Part shown: piece by piece, positions 22,101-36,170 of the stretch | How the letters are laid out: the number at the start of each line of letters is the position of its first letter | Position numbering within the stretch: the first letter of the stretch is position 1 | From: Bolinopsis microptera | Taxonomy: Eukaryota > Ctenophora > Tentaculata > Lobata > Bolinopsidae | Direction: 5' to 3' | Length of the DNA stretch: 64,000 nt | Assembly (NCBI RefSeq): GCF_026151205.1 | Contig: NC_087084.1 | Location: forward strand, 3,709,038-3,773,037 | Notes under the pieces: generated by a model | Told to the model about the DNA's origin: nothing | Database searches by the model: none | The model's input: the letters and a program-made list of their open reading frames with translations, nothing else | Translations under genes and position numbers: made by a program

Positions 22101-25100
22101 GGGGTGCATTGGCTTTGGGTTTTTAATAGGTAACAAGACCTCCCATGCCCCAACTTAATTCTCCCTGTTTTTTGCCATAAAAAATCAAAACCAAGCTACT
22201 TACCCTATATTATTAATATATTCTATTGCATTTATTGAGGACGAAACAAAGGAATTTCATTTTAATGTATTAGAAGCATATATAAGGGGATGGTGGAGAT
22301 ATCTTAAATTTATTTTGGACCCATTTTTTGAACCACTATAAATAATGTAACCTTAGAAATTGGTCAAAGAGTCTTTAATGGAACCATAGTCCATATCAAA
22401 TCAGCTCAGCTCTCTCCTGCTAACAGGCTTTTACCTGGTAAACTGGAACGCAACGATCGCTGATTCCGTTCAAAACTCCCACAACTTTTAACTATTACTC
22501 TATACTACACTCAAAACAAGTGTGCTGGCTAACTTTTGATTCAGCAAAAATTCAATATTTTTAAACTGTGTATTTATCTGCAGAATGCCCAGCAGTAACC
22601 TATATACTCGTACCCTACCACGACTACTGTGCCCTCTGGCTCTAAAGAACTTGAAATTACAGAGAATAAACAATACTGTTGATTCCATACAAAGTCAGTC
22701 CTCATATCAGAAGTATTGCAAATGTTGAAGAGGTAAGGAACGCGCCCCTGGTTGGGACAAAAAACACTACTAAACACGGTATCATATGTTCCACACTCTT
22801 CCTTTCAAAGGAACAGGTGTTTTCCTGGTTCCCTGTCCCGGAATTTATACATATTGGCATCCTACAATGTCATGAATCCAAGTCTCAAACTTTTTCACAG
22901 AAAATATTACCCCGATAGTATTTGATCTGAACCGTCCGATTGGCCAAACTTTAAAGTTTTGTCAGAGGAATGGATCGTTAGTCCACAAAATGTTACTAAA
23001 GCTCCAGTCTATTGCGACCTCACAAAAATAAAGACTACATATTAGTTAAATGCTAGTATAATGAATACACATAATTTGCTATAATTCATATTCCTCCCCC
23101 CTGAAAGTAAATCCTGCATCTCCGTTGTTCTGAAGTTCACAGCAACTTCTCATCACGCAACAATGTTACCTTATAAATTAAGTCTAATTACTTAGTTCAT
23201 TGTAATTTACCATAACACCATCTTGTATGCTCATTATATCATATTATGATTGGTCCCATATAATACATAAATAAGACTGTCTCCTAATCTGTCCCAACCG
23301 TATATTATGTTGTCTATAGACCATAATCTCCAAGTGTACTTTAACAGGCTGAGTGTCAGTTCAGGCTTTGATGATTTACCGTTACCAAGAATTAGTTATA
23401 CATTATGTACTAGCGAGTTGTTGCTGTCTTCGTGCATTGAACTCATAAGATGTGAATGACTGTTTTCTTTATTGCTAAGAAAGGAGAAGTTACTTTGATT
23501 ACTCTGGATAATAAATTGCAAGCAACCCCCAAGCTCCTAAAAATAATGAGTTTCCCTATTATGTGGGGATTATAGATATCAACGCAACAAATCTTACTTA
23601 AAGTCACGGTAACCTTCTCCAAATGTCCTCAGTTTCAACTTTATTAATGTTCTCAAGAACTTACGCTTTTCTAAGAATGAAGTCTTCTAGTTCGAAAATT
23701 TTCTAAGTTTTACTGGTTACCGTTACTTCCTCTTCTTAGAGTCTTAGCTAGAGAGTTATATGTAGTTTATAGTGTAGTATGATGTAGTTATAGTGTAGTT
23801 TATAGAGTGTAGTTTATATGTATTATAGTATTCGTGATTTTAGGTAGGTATAGTTATAACACATAGGGAACTCTCTCTTACAAGACAGTAATGATCACTC
23901 AATTAATCATGTTTCCGTTATCTGACATAGTTAACACACTGTACAGGAGTAGTCAAAGTGAACAGTGTAATTAGACTGTAAACCTCATGCCGTAATTTGT
24001 AAACAATATAAGCCGAACTGTTCAATAAAGTTTTCACTTCTAATTTTAATGTTTGTATGAATTGGTAATGTAACTGAGGGAATCAAAATAGAGTCCCACT
24101 TTAGAGTAACGCACTTATGTAAATTGTGGTTAGAGTAATAATATACACGTATTCACTTAATGGAGTTATAAATCAAAGGCTTGCATAAAATGAACATTGA
24201 CAACGGTACAGAGTTAGTCCCAGTTAACGGAACCTAGTATTTTCAATCCTTGTTTAACTTGCCCAACAGCATGGTCATCCTCTACTTTAGCCCCGGCAGG
24301 CACATAAACCCTCGACAACTTCATGACAAATGTTCATATTATAAATACCAGTTCACAAGTTTATCCTTGTGTTTGACACTGTAATATTTACACATGGTTT
24401 TATAAACTGGTAAATAGTTAAATTACACATAACTGTAATATTACACATTGTTCAATACTGCCTTACACTGCCCTTACTTAACCCTCATTCCAGATAATAA
24501 CTTATCACACAGCTGATGCCTCTACTCGTTCAATATAATATGGGTATTTAATTCGCTTTCTGAAGTCTGATCATAGTCAAATATCTTGGGAGATATATCA
24601 ATTTTTATCAAGTGAATGGGTGGAGTGTGTCCAACATAATATATAATATATATATACATTAAACGTCGAAGTAAAGTATTCTTTTAGACCTGTCCGATAC
24701 AGAAAGGTCAATGATTCGATATCAAGATAAGATAAAATGTACATTATTTGTTTGGAGACTAGTACAGGGCAAATAAGAGCAAATAAAAGCTGATAAATTG
24801 ACGAAAAGAATAGATTAACAAACTTAAAGTTTCATAATAATATATCATCACGCTAAAAATTACAAATCTGCTCCTGTGAAATAATCAGATAGTACACCGC
24901 ATTATCTCACCGCAAAATCACTACACTTACGAGTATGATAAGATTAATTTAATGTAACTTTTAACCCTACTTAATTATACTTGTCCTTGACTTTTATTAA
25001 TTATGTATATATCTCTTCAAGGTAATCTGGCCAGAGGAAGAATCAAGACAACCAGAATCCCAGCTAAACAATAACAATAACAATAACAACAGAGCTAATA

Positions 25101-25440
25101 TCAGAGGAGCTGCTACCATGCTTCAGGTTATTAATTAATTATAAATTGCTTAATTAAGTAATCTATCTTCCCCCTAAAAATTTATGAATTATTGATATTT
25201 TGTTGAATTAATCGCTAAAAGCAGGGTTTGGTATTAGTTCCGTTTGTATCATCACTAATACCTAAACATTGCTTTATTTAACTTCATACAAATAGCAAAA
25301 TAACTTTTTATAAAATTCTCACGTTTTTACCTTCAATTTCCACAAATAAAAGTCTAAACTTTCTACATTTTACCCTTCAACAGTCCTATAAAGAAGTCGC
25401 GTGCTATGCGTTTAGACAACCTGTTTTAGCATTTGCTATA
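19170..25440 (-). repeat. Inner-arm copy A' (inverted, noisy)
   Basis: Inverted relative to 1,808-8,250. Recognisable landmarks include the minisatellite near 21,660-21,880, the element around 4,260-4,480 (here 22,900-23,150) and exon 5 (here 25,021-25,126). Single-base gains and losses in homopolymers and scattered substitutions occur throughout, unlike the outer arms. No intact gene is present. Confidence 0.85.
25021..25126 (+). pseudogene. Exon 5 of export-adaptor-like gene (frame-broken copy in A')
   Basis: Matches the intact exon at 2,243-2,350 in opposite orientation, but is 106 rather than 108 nt. It has CCC reduced to CC and GG reduced to G, and local scrambling around the Gln-Gln-Arg codons. 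The acceptor reads CTTCAA instead of CTTCAG. The changes lie in short homopolymers and look like sequence error rather than selected change. In this arm it follows exons 1-4 in the right order and orientation. Confidence 0.6.
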
Positions 25441-25470
25441 CCATACATACTATATTACAACTAATTCTAT
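25440..25470. other. Fold point of the large palindrome
   Basis: Sequence to the left of ~25,455 is the reverse complement of sequence to the right: GCTATACCATAC at 25,435 mirrors GTATGGTATAGC at 25,480, and the mirror relation continues outwards. The spacer between is a short AT-rich remnant of the TAG/TA microsatellite seen intact at 1,808-1,936. Confidence 0.8.
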
Positions 25471-28400
25471 AATATAGATAGTATGGTATAGCACACGGCT
25501 AATCCTAGGTATATATACAGCATAGCACCACCATTACATTATAGACTGTTGAAGTAAAATGTAGAAAGTTTCAGACTTTTATTGTGAAATATGAAGGTTA
25601 AAACGAGAGTTTTATAAAAAGAGTTATTGCTATTTGTTGAAGTTAAATAAAGCCAATAGTATAGGTATAAGCTATGAACCAACGGAAAAATATACTAACC
25701 CCTGCATTTACATATTAATTTCCCAACAAAATAATCAATAATTCAAATGAAATAGATTATTTAATTAAGCTAATTATACAATAAAATTAAAAACCTGACA
25801 GCATGTAACGCTCCTCTGATTTATTACTCTGGTGTGATTGTTATTGTTATTGTATACTGCGACTCACTGTTTCCCTTATTTCTTCTCTCTGGCCAGATTA
25901 CCCTGAAGAGATAAATACATAATTAATAAAGTCAAGAAAGTATAATTACGTAGGTTAAAGTTACATAAATTAATTCTTAATATACTCGTAATGTAGTGGA
26001 TTTTGCGTGAGATAATGCGAGTACTATCTGATTATTGCACAGGGAGCTAATTTTAATTTTTTAGCGCTGGATATATATCTACGTATGAAACTTGAATTTT
26101 TGTTAATCTACTTTCTCAATTTTTCACATTTATTTGCTCTTATTTACCCGGTACCTATGTACTTCCCAAACAAAGAATTACATTTTATTCTTTATCTTGA
26201 TATCGAATACATGCACCGACTGTAACGACAGTTTCATTAAAGAATACCTTTACTTCGACGTAAAAAGTATATAATAAGATAAAAATATTAATGTTTGAAA
26301 CACTCAAATTCACATGATATAAAAATGATATAGCTCCAAGATATTTGACTATGATCAGACTCAGAAAGCGAATTAAATACCCATATTATATTGAACGAGT
26401 AGAGGCCTCAGCTCGTGTGATAAGTCATTATCTGAATCGTGGGTTAAGTAAGCAGTGTAAGGCAGTATTGAACAAGGAGTAACCATTACAGTTTATAGTG
26501 TATTATAACTCATTACAGTTTATAACCGTGGTAACTCATTACTGTGTCCCAAACACAAGATATAACTTGTGACTCGCTAGTAAAAATATGAAACATTTGT
26601 CATAATTGTAGAGGGAGTTAATGTCCTCGCCGGGCTAAATAGTGGATGACCTTGCTGTCGGCAATTAAACATGGATCTGAAACTACTAGGTTCCGTACAG
26701 ACGCACCTCTGCCACCCTTCAAGAGTTCTTTATATGAAACCGCGTGATTGATAACTTCATGTACAGTGAATAACCGTGTATAACTTATTACTCTACCCAC
26801 AATTTACAATAAGTTCCGTACTCTAAAGTGGTTACTCTATTTTGACTTCCACAGTCAACCAATCATACAACATTAGACATTAGATCAGTGAACTCTTATT
26901 GAACAGTTCGCGTATCATCTGTACTTTTACGGCATGAGGGTTCAGCAAATACACTGCACCCACTTCTGACTACTCCTGTACATGTTACTATTCAGATAAC
27001 GAACATGTATATTAAAGTTTGATATTTCTGTCGTGAAGTGTGTACACTATGTGTTACTACACTAGAACTACAACTATAACTTCACTCAACTACAACGAAA
27101 ACTACACCTATAACTACACTATAACCACTATAACGACACTCACTACACTATAACTAACACTAAAACCTCTACTAAGACTCTAAAGCAATTAACGGTAATC
27201 CATAATACTAAAACAAATTTCGAACTAGTAGACTTAATTCTTCAGAAAACTTAAGTTTCTTGAGAACATTAATAGTGAAACTGAACAGTTGAAGAATTTA
27301 CACGTGACTTTAATAAGCATTTTTGCGTAGAATATCTTATATCCCACAATCGGAACTCATTATTTTCAGGAGCTTGATGCGTGCAATTTATAATCCAAGT
27401 ATCAAAGTACACCTTCTCCTCTTACAATAAAGAAAACAGTCCTTTCACAGCTATGAGTTCAATCACGAAGCACGCAACAACTCCTTTACATAAATGTAAA
27501 ACTAAATCTTTAACGTAAATCAACACACAGCCTTACACAACACTCAGCCTGGTAAAGTACACTTAATTATAGTCTATAACACCACAATACTATACGTTGG
27601 ACAGCTTCAAGACAGTCTATTATATGACTAATATATGAACCAATCAAAATATGACTATAGTATGACGCATTCAAAGATGTTTACGACTAATAACAATGAA
27701 CGATACATTAGACTTTATAAGTAACCTTTGTTTCGTGTTAAATTGATGAACTATCAAAACACGGATGAGTCAGATCGTTATCTAGGGGGAGCAAATGAAT
27801 TATAGCATCTACAGTGTAATCATATTAACACTATCATGTAACTATTAGTTAGTCTTAAGATAATATGTGAGTCGCAAATAGAAGGAACGTTAGTAACAAT
27901 TGGTGACTAACATCCATTCCACGAACACACTTAAGTTGTGCCCAATAGACCGTTTTCAGAATCAAAACATTCGTAAATTTTTCGAAACATGAGACCTTGG
28001 AATTCTAGACATTGTTAAGATCCCATATGTAACTATATTCCGACCATGGAACCAGGAACACCTTTCCTTTTAACAGGAAGAGTGGGAACATATGATTACA
28101 GTGTTTAGTAGTCGTTTTTGTACCAACCAGCCTGGCGATCCTTACTATTTCACCATTTGCAAACATTCTGATATGACCGACTGACTTTACTAATAACATA
28201 TTGTTATCTACTGTAAATTTCAATTCTTAACCAGATCACATATCGTGGCTAGGGTACATAATACGTTACTGCTTGCATTCTGCAAAAAATACAACAGTTA
28301 AAATATTGACAATTTTCTGCTCGAACCACAAGTTAGCCAGCACACTTTGTGTATATTTGTTTCTTGACTGGAAGTAAGAGAGTAATATGTTAAAAGGTGT

Positions 28401-31400
28401 GGATTTTGACACGGAAACTTCCGCGACTTGTGCGATTCCAGTTTTAACATGTAAAAGCATTTACAGAGAAGCTGACGGAATAAAGACTTTGTTCTCATAA
28501 AGACTCTTTACCATTTCTAATGTTACATTAATTATAGGTCATAAATGGACCAAGAAATTTTGATATCTCCACCCATCCACCTTATATTAGCCTCCAACCT
28601 ACATTAAAATAAATTCCCTGCTTAACGTCCTCAATAAATGCAATAGTTTATATAAATAATATTGGGTAAGTAGCTTGTTTGTTTTAATGGCAAATACACA
28701 GGAGAAAACATTGGGCCATTTGGCAGACATGTTACCTACCAAGCAATGCACCCCAGACAACTATAACCGACGTACAAATGATATAAGTTAATTTAATAGT
28801 AATTCAATTAAAATCTTAAACCCTCTAATTGGACATACAATACTGCTGTAAGGACAGACCATTGCGGTCCCTTGAACTACTCAAGCCATTGTTTTATTGG
28901 ACGTACACAGTTAAATAAACTTGAGTATTAAGTAACAACATGTAGTCTGTTAAAGAATTTGAGTATTGATGTAACGCGGCTAGGACCGGTTAAGAGGGGC
29001 TGTAGTATAGCGCTTAGGTCGTTTATAGAGGCTGTAGTACACGGCTAGGGTCGTATAAGAGGGCTTGTAGTACAAGCGCTAGGGTCGTTTAGAGGGCTGT
29101 AGTACAGCGCTAGGGTCGTTAAGAGCTTATATCGCGCTAGGGTCGTTTAGAGCTATACAGCGGCTAATGACCGTTAGAGGATTGGCTGGTTAATGGTCCT
29201 ATAAAAGAAGTACTATTTAGTGGATTACAGTTAGTGAGGACTGTAAGATAGGGATTAATTTGGTGGAATTTACAAATTACAGAGCCACCACCAGGTTCAA
29301 CATTTTAAAATGTCCCAGAATTATCAACTGTTTTGAAGCTCATATATCCTAACAAAATTCAGGCCTCCTAAGATGCTTAATCGAACTGTAAAACGCTTAC
29401 AAACATTCTTTCCATAACAGACTCAGGCTTAACATTTACTTTAGATTTTAGTTATTGATCCTGGGATCTATGTAAAACGCTGTTACTAACTTATAACACT
29501 ATTCCTACTTCCTTATTTCGTCACCTACTGACCTGATAACAATACAAGGTAACTCATAGTACTGTAACTAAAATCATATAGCTTTTCATTTTGTTTGAAG
29601 CTTTGTTCACTGTGTCAAAACACACAACAACTTTATAAGTCTACTCAATTGTTTATAATCAATTATCTGCGACGTGACGCGGATACAGTTTGCCAAGAAT
29701 ATTGTACAGAGAGGTCTATTGCTTTGAAGAAGCTGTTATACCCCTAAAATCAAAAATTTGTGAGTTGTGCACAGACCGATAAGTAACCGCAGTTCTCGAC
29801 ATTTACCATCTGCCAATACCCTTAAATGGGTTTTGTTACTCATTATAAGGTTTAGTTCATCTTTTGTATCCAACATAACACCAGGACAGACTGAAAACGT
29901 AAAATAGTCCAGATGTCAATATATGATTGTAATGCCAGAATCCCGCGCGTCGCCGTTATACAAACATGAATTTTCTCACCACACATCTATCTAAAGCTTT
30001 TATAAGAATGATTTAATGCTACCTACTCACACATATGCTACAGATGTGAAAGAATTGCTATAAAAAATCATTAAATGTTGGAAGATATGAGTCATATATG
30101 TTTTCCCCGCCCGCGTTTACAAACTGATATCCTCATCCTCTCACATATACTGAGATTTTGTTATCAAACTTAATAGACTCGAACCGAAATTGCCAGAAAA
30201 CAATAGTGTAACTCAGAAAGACCACATAGGATTATTTTGCAATATTGAGGAAATACTCCAAAATAATTTACAATGGATTCACCAGAAAACCTCTATTTAT
30301 TTGGTACATTTACCTCATAACCTAACGCGCATACTGATTGAGCTAAACTTTGTCAAGGTTTTGGTAGCCCAGATATCCTCTTCCATAAACAGAATAAAAC
30401 TGTTTTAGATGTTCTATCTTATTATATTAGGCACTATAGTTCTGAAAAGTAGAAAGTCATTAAGACAGCTTTTCACTGAAGATTACCAAATTACAATTAC
30501 TACTATTATAAAGTTCATAGAAGCGTATCAAGTTATAAAGGTGCAACCACAAACAGGCCCCCAGAACAGGCAGGCTATTTTTCCAAATACCGCTCTAAAA
30601 CACATGATAATAAAGTTTCAGTGACGGAGAAGATAAACCATAACTCTCTAGTGTGATAAAAAAAGATTTGGGGATCCAAGTGGCCAACCTTGCTATGTCA
30701 TTATATAAGTATCCGCCCGCTAAATCAATATACCACATTTTACAGCACATCCCGACGACCACCCAACTCTCTCTATATTCAAATATTTCTGAACAAAAGT
30801 CTCCCAGAACAAAAAGCTACTTCTAGAATGAAGAAAGTAACACGTGCACTTTAGTGCCACATAATTTTTTTACATTTTACAAAGGTAAACAATGATTAGC
30901 TAGTCGCCTAATCAAGTATAATCATTTTAAATTTACAGTGAGGAAGAACCAAACGAACTGTTTATTAACTTTACCAGCTGTTAAGAATATTCTAATGATT
31001 TAAACTTAATATATAATACTACTTAATAACCAGTTTAAATACACTTAAGAGACATACATTTTGCAAACCACAGTTTTGATTACGGTGAAAACAATTTTTG
31101 GAGATAAAATCTACACATTTGATTAAATATACTTCGAATGTTTGTTGACTCACTTGTGAGTTTGAACGGAACATTCTAGAACATTCCCCACACAAAGTCA
31201 ATCACCAACAAACCTGCCGGTGACCACACCTGTTGCTTGTTGACATTACTCACACGTGACCATAGAGAACATTACTCACGCTTGTGTGAGTGTAAGAAAC
31301 TCATGGTGACGTCATGGTAACGTGTCAGGAGAAACCACTCCAAAAATACTAAAAACCTGACAAACTTGGTATGCACTTGTTACTTAACGGTTTTACAAAG

Positions 31401-31600
31401 AAGTGCGTATAACGGAAACGAATAGATTATCTCTTAACAGATTAAATCACATGCTACTGTAACATATAATCTTAGTATCTTAACTTCCTGAAAGACCTGT
31501 TTTGATGATTGGGGGCCAATGGCTTAAAATGGCATAAAATGCATAAAATGGCATAAAAGGCATAAATATGAGACTTTTTTCTATGGAAAATGAAAACCCC
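25470..31600 (+). repeat. Inner-arm copy A'' (direct, very noisy)
   Basis: Same orientation as 1,808-8,250 but with dense one-base deletions, for example in the stretch 26,395-26,580 against 2,850-3,050. The minisatellite at 28,970-29,170 and the 11-bp array near 27,055-27,170 are ragged. All short ORFs here are fragments with no counterpart in the clean copy. Confidence 0.85.
25795..25902 (-). pseudogene. Exon 5 of export-adaptor-like gene (frame-broken copy in A'')
   Basis: Corresponds to the exon at 2,243-2,350. Internal insertions and deletions (for example around 25,820-25,860) destroy the Asn-repeat frame and the Arg-Gly-Ala end, although overall length is unchanged. It would be the exon following exons 1-4 of the right arm (36,171-37,587, minus strand). 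Confidence 0.6.
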
Positions 31601-33130
31601 AAATATCTCCCATTTATGCCATGTTAATGCCATGAATGTTCTTCGAATTTTCATCTTTAACACCACTTTAACACCTAAATAGTACATCCTAACATTTATT
31701 TACACTTACTAGGGGCGTAACAACTGTTTGAGTGATTTAGAGATTTAGCCAACTGCTAAAGCCTGGGCTACTCACAGACTTACCAGTTACCATGACAATT
31801 TACCAGTTACTGCTTCAGTTTAGTCAGCAATCATCACACAACCCTGTCTGTAAACACAATGTCTGGCCTATTAAAGATAATGTGACATTTCGGAAGTTCT
31901 AACTGCATCAAATTCGGCATTTTGCCAGAAATAAGTTCGTCTGATTTTCAAGATTCTGATTTCAACGTACACACAGGACATTGACTTACAATAAACCGAT
32001 CATGCGGCAATGACTTGAAGACTTTTACACGGAGATCCCGTAATAACTAAGAATGTCATCACACATTCACATATTCACACATTCACATATTCACATATTC
32101 ACATATTTAATTACACGTCACCCCCGGCTTGTTTTCACAAACAACATATTCAAATTTTGTGTATACAGTTTGTATTATATTAACAATTAACCCATCACAC
32201 TAAACTCTCCTAAGATTACCCGCTTTACGTTTTTGACTTTATAACGCGCTAAAATCACAATAATTTAATAGAATATGTCTGAAAGTAAATGATGTGCTTC
32301 ATTTCTGCAAGTGTGTACAATCACTAGGTAAATGTGTATATAAAAAATAAAATGTTTACTCTGCAAACAGACATGTTATACATGTAACCATTTCATGAAT
32401 AATAGTGAGTACAAGCTGAACAGCAGTGTCTTACAATTTATAGTGTAGTGAAATGAATTGGCGTATGGTGTCGTATCATTTTCCGAGGAAGCCGCTTTTT
32501 TTTTACACTACATTGATCAAATAATGATTTTCCTTGTACAAATATGATTGGGATCAAATTTTAGTTATTGGCTTCACGTATCGTGACAAATGGTACCGGC
32601 CTCATAAATGTCTGGGCCAACTTCATTTGAGAAATCGACATTTATACTGTGAATGCACTGACAATAGCTAGATCAACACTAAATATTTTATTAATCGGCT
32701 GCGTTAATTAATTCACCATCATAATGCAGTTTGATTGATTTCATGAATGGTCGATTTAAGTAATGTAATGTCATTCGATTTTAATAGAAATGCCCCGTGC
32801 GATGGATAATATGCGCTCTCATTTTCTATTCCGATTCCGCACTCCAAAATCCTCTTAACCGGGAAACAGAAACAAAATTCCAAGGTTCCCGTACATTGGG
32901 TACGAACATAGTAAAGACAAAATTATCGTCCTCGCTTTAGAATAATTTATAAGATACTTGTCTATTGAGGATTTTTAGAATTTTAAGAATTGATAAATAC
33001 ACCACTAATAAACACGGGATGTCATTTTCCCAACTATAAGTGATCGTTAGCACAAAATACACCACAAATAGTTGAATTCACACATTCACATATCCAAATA
33101 GTATCCAAATAAATATCTATATAAAATCTC
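31600..33130. other. Right-arm sequence missing from the left arm
   Basis: About 1.5 kb between the noisy inner arm and the outer arm, with no counterpart at the matching point of the left arm (~19,170). Part of it (32,190-32,590) matches 8,285-8,705 in copy A. It contains a short array of TTCACATA-type repeats at ~32,060-32,110. No gene is visible. It may be an insertion in one haplotype or a deletion in the other. Confidence 0.5.
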
Positions 33131-36015
33131 TTCACAGCTGACAGCCTCAGTACATAGACTGTACTAATACTGTAACTTAAAAAGGTACAATTTCCAACAC
33201 GTGATCCGCTCCGACCAATTTTTGATTTCAGTCACTGACAAACACGACATTGGTAACTTCCACACATTCACCCATTAAAATTATTTGAAAAATATTCGGC
33301 TTGAATACCAAGCATACTACATGTAACATACCCATCTTGTCTGCGGATAAACTATTGTGCCAATGTAACCAGGGTTACAAGTTGTGGAATGTGCGTGATC
33401 TACGTAAGCCTCAATGTGAACATCCCTATGTTATGGTCATCTATTTTGCGCTTTAATACTTCAAAAACCGTGTGATGGAATGTACTTCGGAAATTGGGCT
33501 ATTAGTTTGGGATGACACCCAGCTAACATGTGTCCTACTGAAATTTTAAAATAGACAAACTGATTAGGATTGATTGGAGTCACATCTTTCCGCCGAAGCG
33601 ACGATAAAATTTGGATAAAAACTACATATAAATGACATTCAGATCACACAGTCAGGTTGATGATAGATTTGAAAGGGTGGATACACAATTTGAAAATACC
33701 AACTGCCAAATACAATATTCAAATACATTCTACAATCTAAATTTGTATACATATAAAACCAACTTTGCAGCAGGGAACGGAAATCATCGGCTCGTACTGA
33801 CCTTCCAATAAATTCATTTTTTCTATTTTTTAAATAATTACCATCCAAGTTACATTCTCAACCAGATTCTCATTTCATATAACTATACATTTTTCGAGTT
33901 TCCTAATACAACAAGAAAATACTAACTATTTTTTTAACAAGAACCCAAAACCGAGCCAAACCTTTACCGTCAAGAAGTTGACCAAAGTGCACACAAAGTT
34001 AGGGAAAACAACTTCCCTTCTTGTAGTTTCGAGAATTTCTTCTACATTTCAACACAGCTGTAATTTACACGCACAAAAAGTAAACCTTTGTAGTGTAGAT
34101 TAGTAAACACCATATTTTACTACTGTAACCGCCTCTACAATACCAGTACAATATCAACCTCTAACTTTACTATCCCTGACAAACCCCCAAAATTTTCCCC
34201 CATTAACACAATTTTTAATTAACCAGTCTACAATATCACCCACCGCAAACTTGAAGCTTCATTACCCGCTCCAAAGATCGAAACCTAGTACCTGATATCT
34301 GGCCCAAACTTAAGTGTAGAACTTGATACGTGGAAATATTGTACCTGATTTTCTTACCAACATGGGGATTGGGGACTGGGGCAGTAGTTCAATATGATGT
34401 TGGGGATCTGTAACTTAGGCTCGGTGTTGTTATTCAATCAGAAATGGTAATCTCATCACGTTTTTTGGATTTCTTGGGATATATTTTCTTTCGATCACAA
34501 AGTGTCACCATCTATTCTACTCCTTACTATATTATACTGTACAAGATAACTCTTCAATGTACAAGATAAATCTTTACTGTACAATACCCGCTAATACTCG
34601 TAATGAGGTCAAATTTTAAGGAGATTAGCGGCTGATCTGAATTATGAAATGGTGGGCACCTTATTATGACGATCACGTGTCATCTTAAATGATCATCAAG
34701 TGATCTTGCGACGTTGTGCTGTATCACGCCTTACTGCAATCAAAACTCTTTTCAGGCTCGTCCCTCCGCAAGATTTCTACAGTCAGCTAATCAGAATACT
34801 CGCAGTAAGCACGTGGTCGTGGACAAACCAATCATAACAGTCCTTCAAGGTCACGTGTAATATTGACCATATTATTATGTTATAAAGCTGCCTTGTGACG
34901 GGTAAACAAATGGTGCCCGCTAAACCGGGCCTGTTTATCCCTGACATGGTCAGATTATGCGGGATATTATTCTGAATCTCGACACGTGATCAGTCAAGAG
35001 TCAGAATAATATCCCTCCTCTCTTCTTTTGAAGCACGCACGCTAAAGAAGCGTGATCTTTTTTGAAAAGGTATAATGTTTGCAGCACTAACTTTGTAGAT
35101 GTACACCGTTTAACATTTATCCCAGCCAATATTTCCTACCAGCCTGCTCGAGCGGATCCCGAATTTTTCGAAATAATTATATTTCTCAAAGATGTCGGAC
35201 TGGTAAACCAACAACAAAAATCCAGTTTTCCGGTACGCTGGCACAGGTGTTCTGCTTGCAATATAGCGGATTTATACACTGTATCTCACGGGGGCGATCA
35301 TTACTGCAGACTGATAAATCTGATCACGTGATCTCAAACTCTGTCACGTGATCTCAAACTATGTCACGTGATCTGACTATACTCCTGCTCCAAAGTACCG
35401 TATTAAATTTGGGCGGGTCTGTATTATGACGAGTGTACAGGTACAATGGACCCTGTTGTCGGATGTAATAGTATGCCAGGAAGGGAGGTTCAATAGTCTA
35501 TAGTATTTATTATAATATATTATTTATTATAATATATTATTTATCATATTATATTATACAATAATATAGAATATTATAGTAATACCGCGAGGGCTTGGCA
35601 CTGTCTGTAGGCGTGGTTACAGATAATTTCATAGTTTGGTCGAGAATATAACGGTTGTGCAATATATTATGTAACAGAGATTTGTTCAGATCTAGATCTA
35701 ATACAGAACATTTATTAAAATATAACTTATTCAAAGTTTATACATACGCTCTTTTCTGGATGAAATGTCCACCAAGCTCAAGGTTATGCCGTAAGTGAGA
35801 TGTAAAAAATGATCAATCAATCTTTAGTCAAGGATAGATAGATATGTTTCTACGACTTTTACACAACATAATGCCTCATGACACGTCGTTTATTTGTATT
35901 CTCTTTGCTGTATTGTATATTATGTACTATTTGTAAAAGTTTCAAATCAAAATCAGATAACGGCCATAGATCGATCCTAGAAAACATTTAGGAATAACAT
36001 TAAATCTAACACCAT
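33130..36015. other. Right-arm intron 4 sequence (inverted copy of 16.05-19.17 kb)
   Basis: Matches the left arm inverted, with point differences and without the left arm's retroelement fragment (18,162) and fold-back 2 (15,677). It retains seven CACGTG sites between 34,670 and 35,370. No coding exon was recognised; an ~89-codon ORF at 35,062 has no ATG. Confidence 0.6.
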
Positions 36016-36170
36016 GCTTAACAAATATGACACGTACTGAGCTTTTCCATAAAGTTAATTTAAACGTAGGTATTCATTACATTTTAATTAAGTTCAGTGA
36101 AGTGTGGGCTGACATTATTATGTGTAACCTTTATTAAATAAAGTAAAAATGTAAGTAAAAATGTACATAC

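Larger units (their letters stand above)
15495..25020 (+). other. Intron 4 of the export-adaptor-like gene (left arm)
   Basis: About 9.5 kb between exon 4 (donor GTATGT after 15,494) and the noisy exon 5 at 25,021. It contains the second fold-back element, a cluster of CACGTG sites, a truncated retroelement with a 10-bp target duplication, AT-rich microsatellites near 16,490-16,560, and the noisy inverted inner arm. No other coding exon was recognised. Confidence 0.55.

Noticed and set aside
25470-31600. Many short ORFs in the noisy inner arm
   Set aside because: None has a counterpart in the clean copy at 1,808-8,705; they come from indels.
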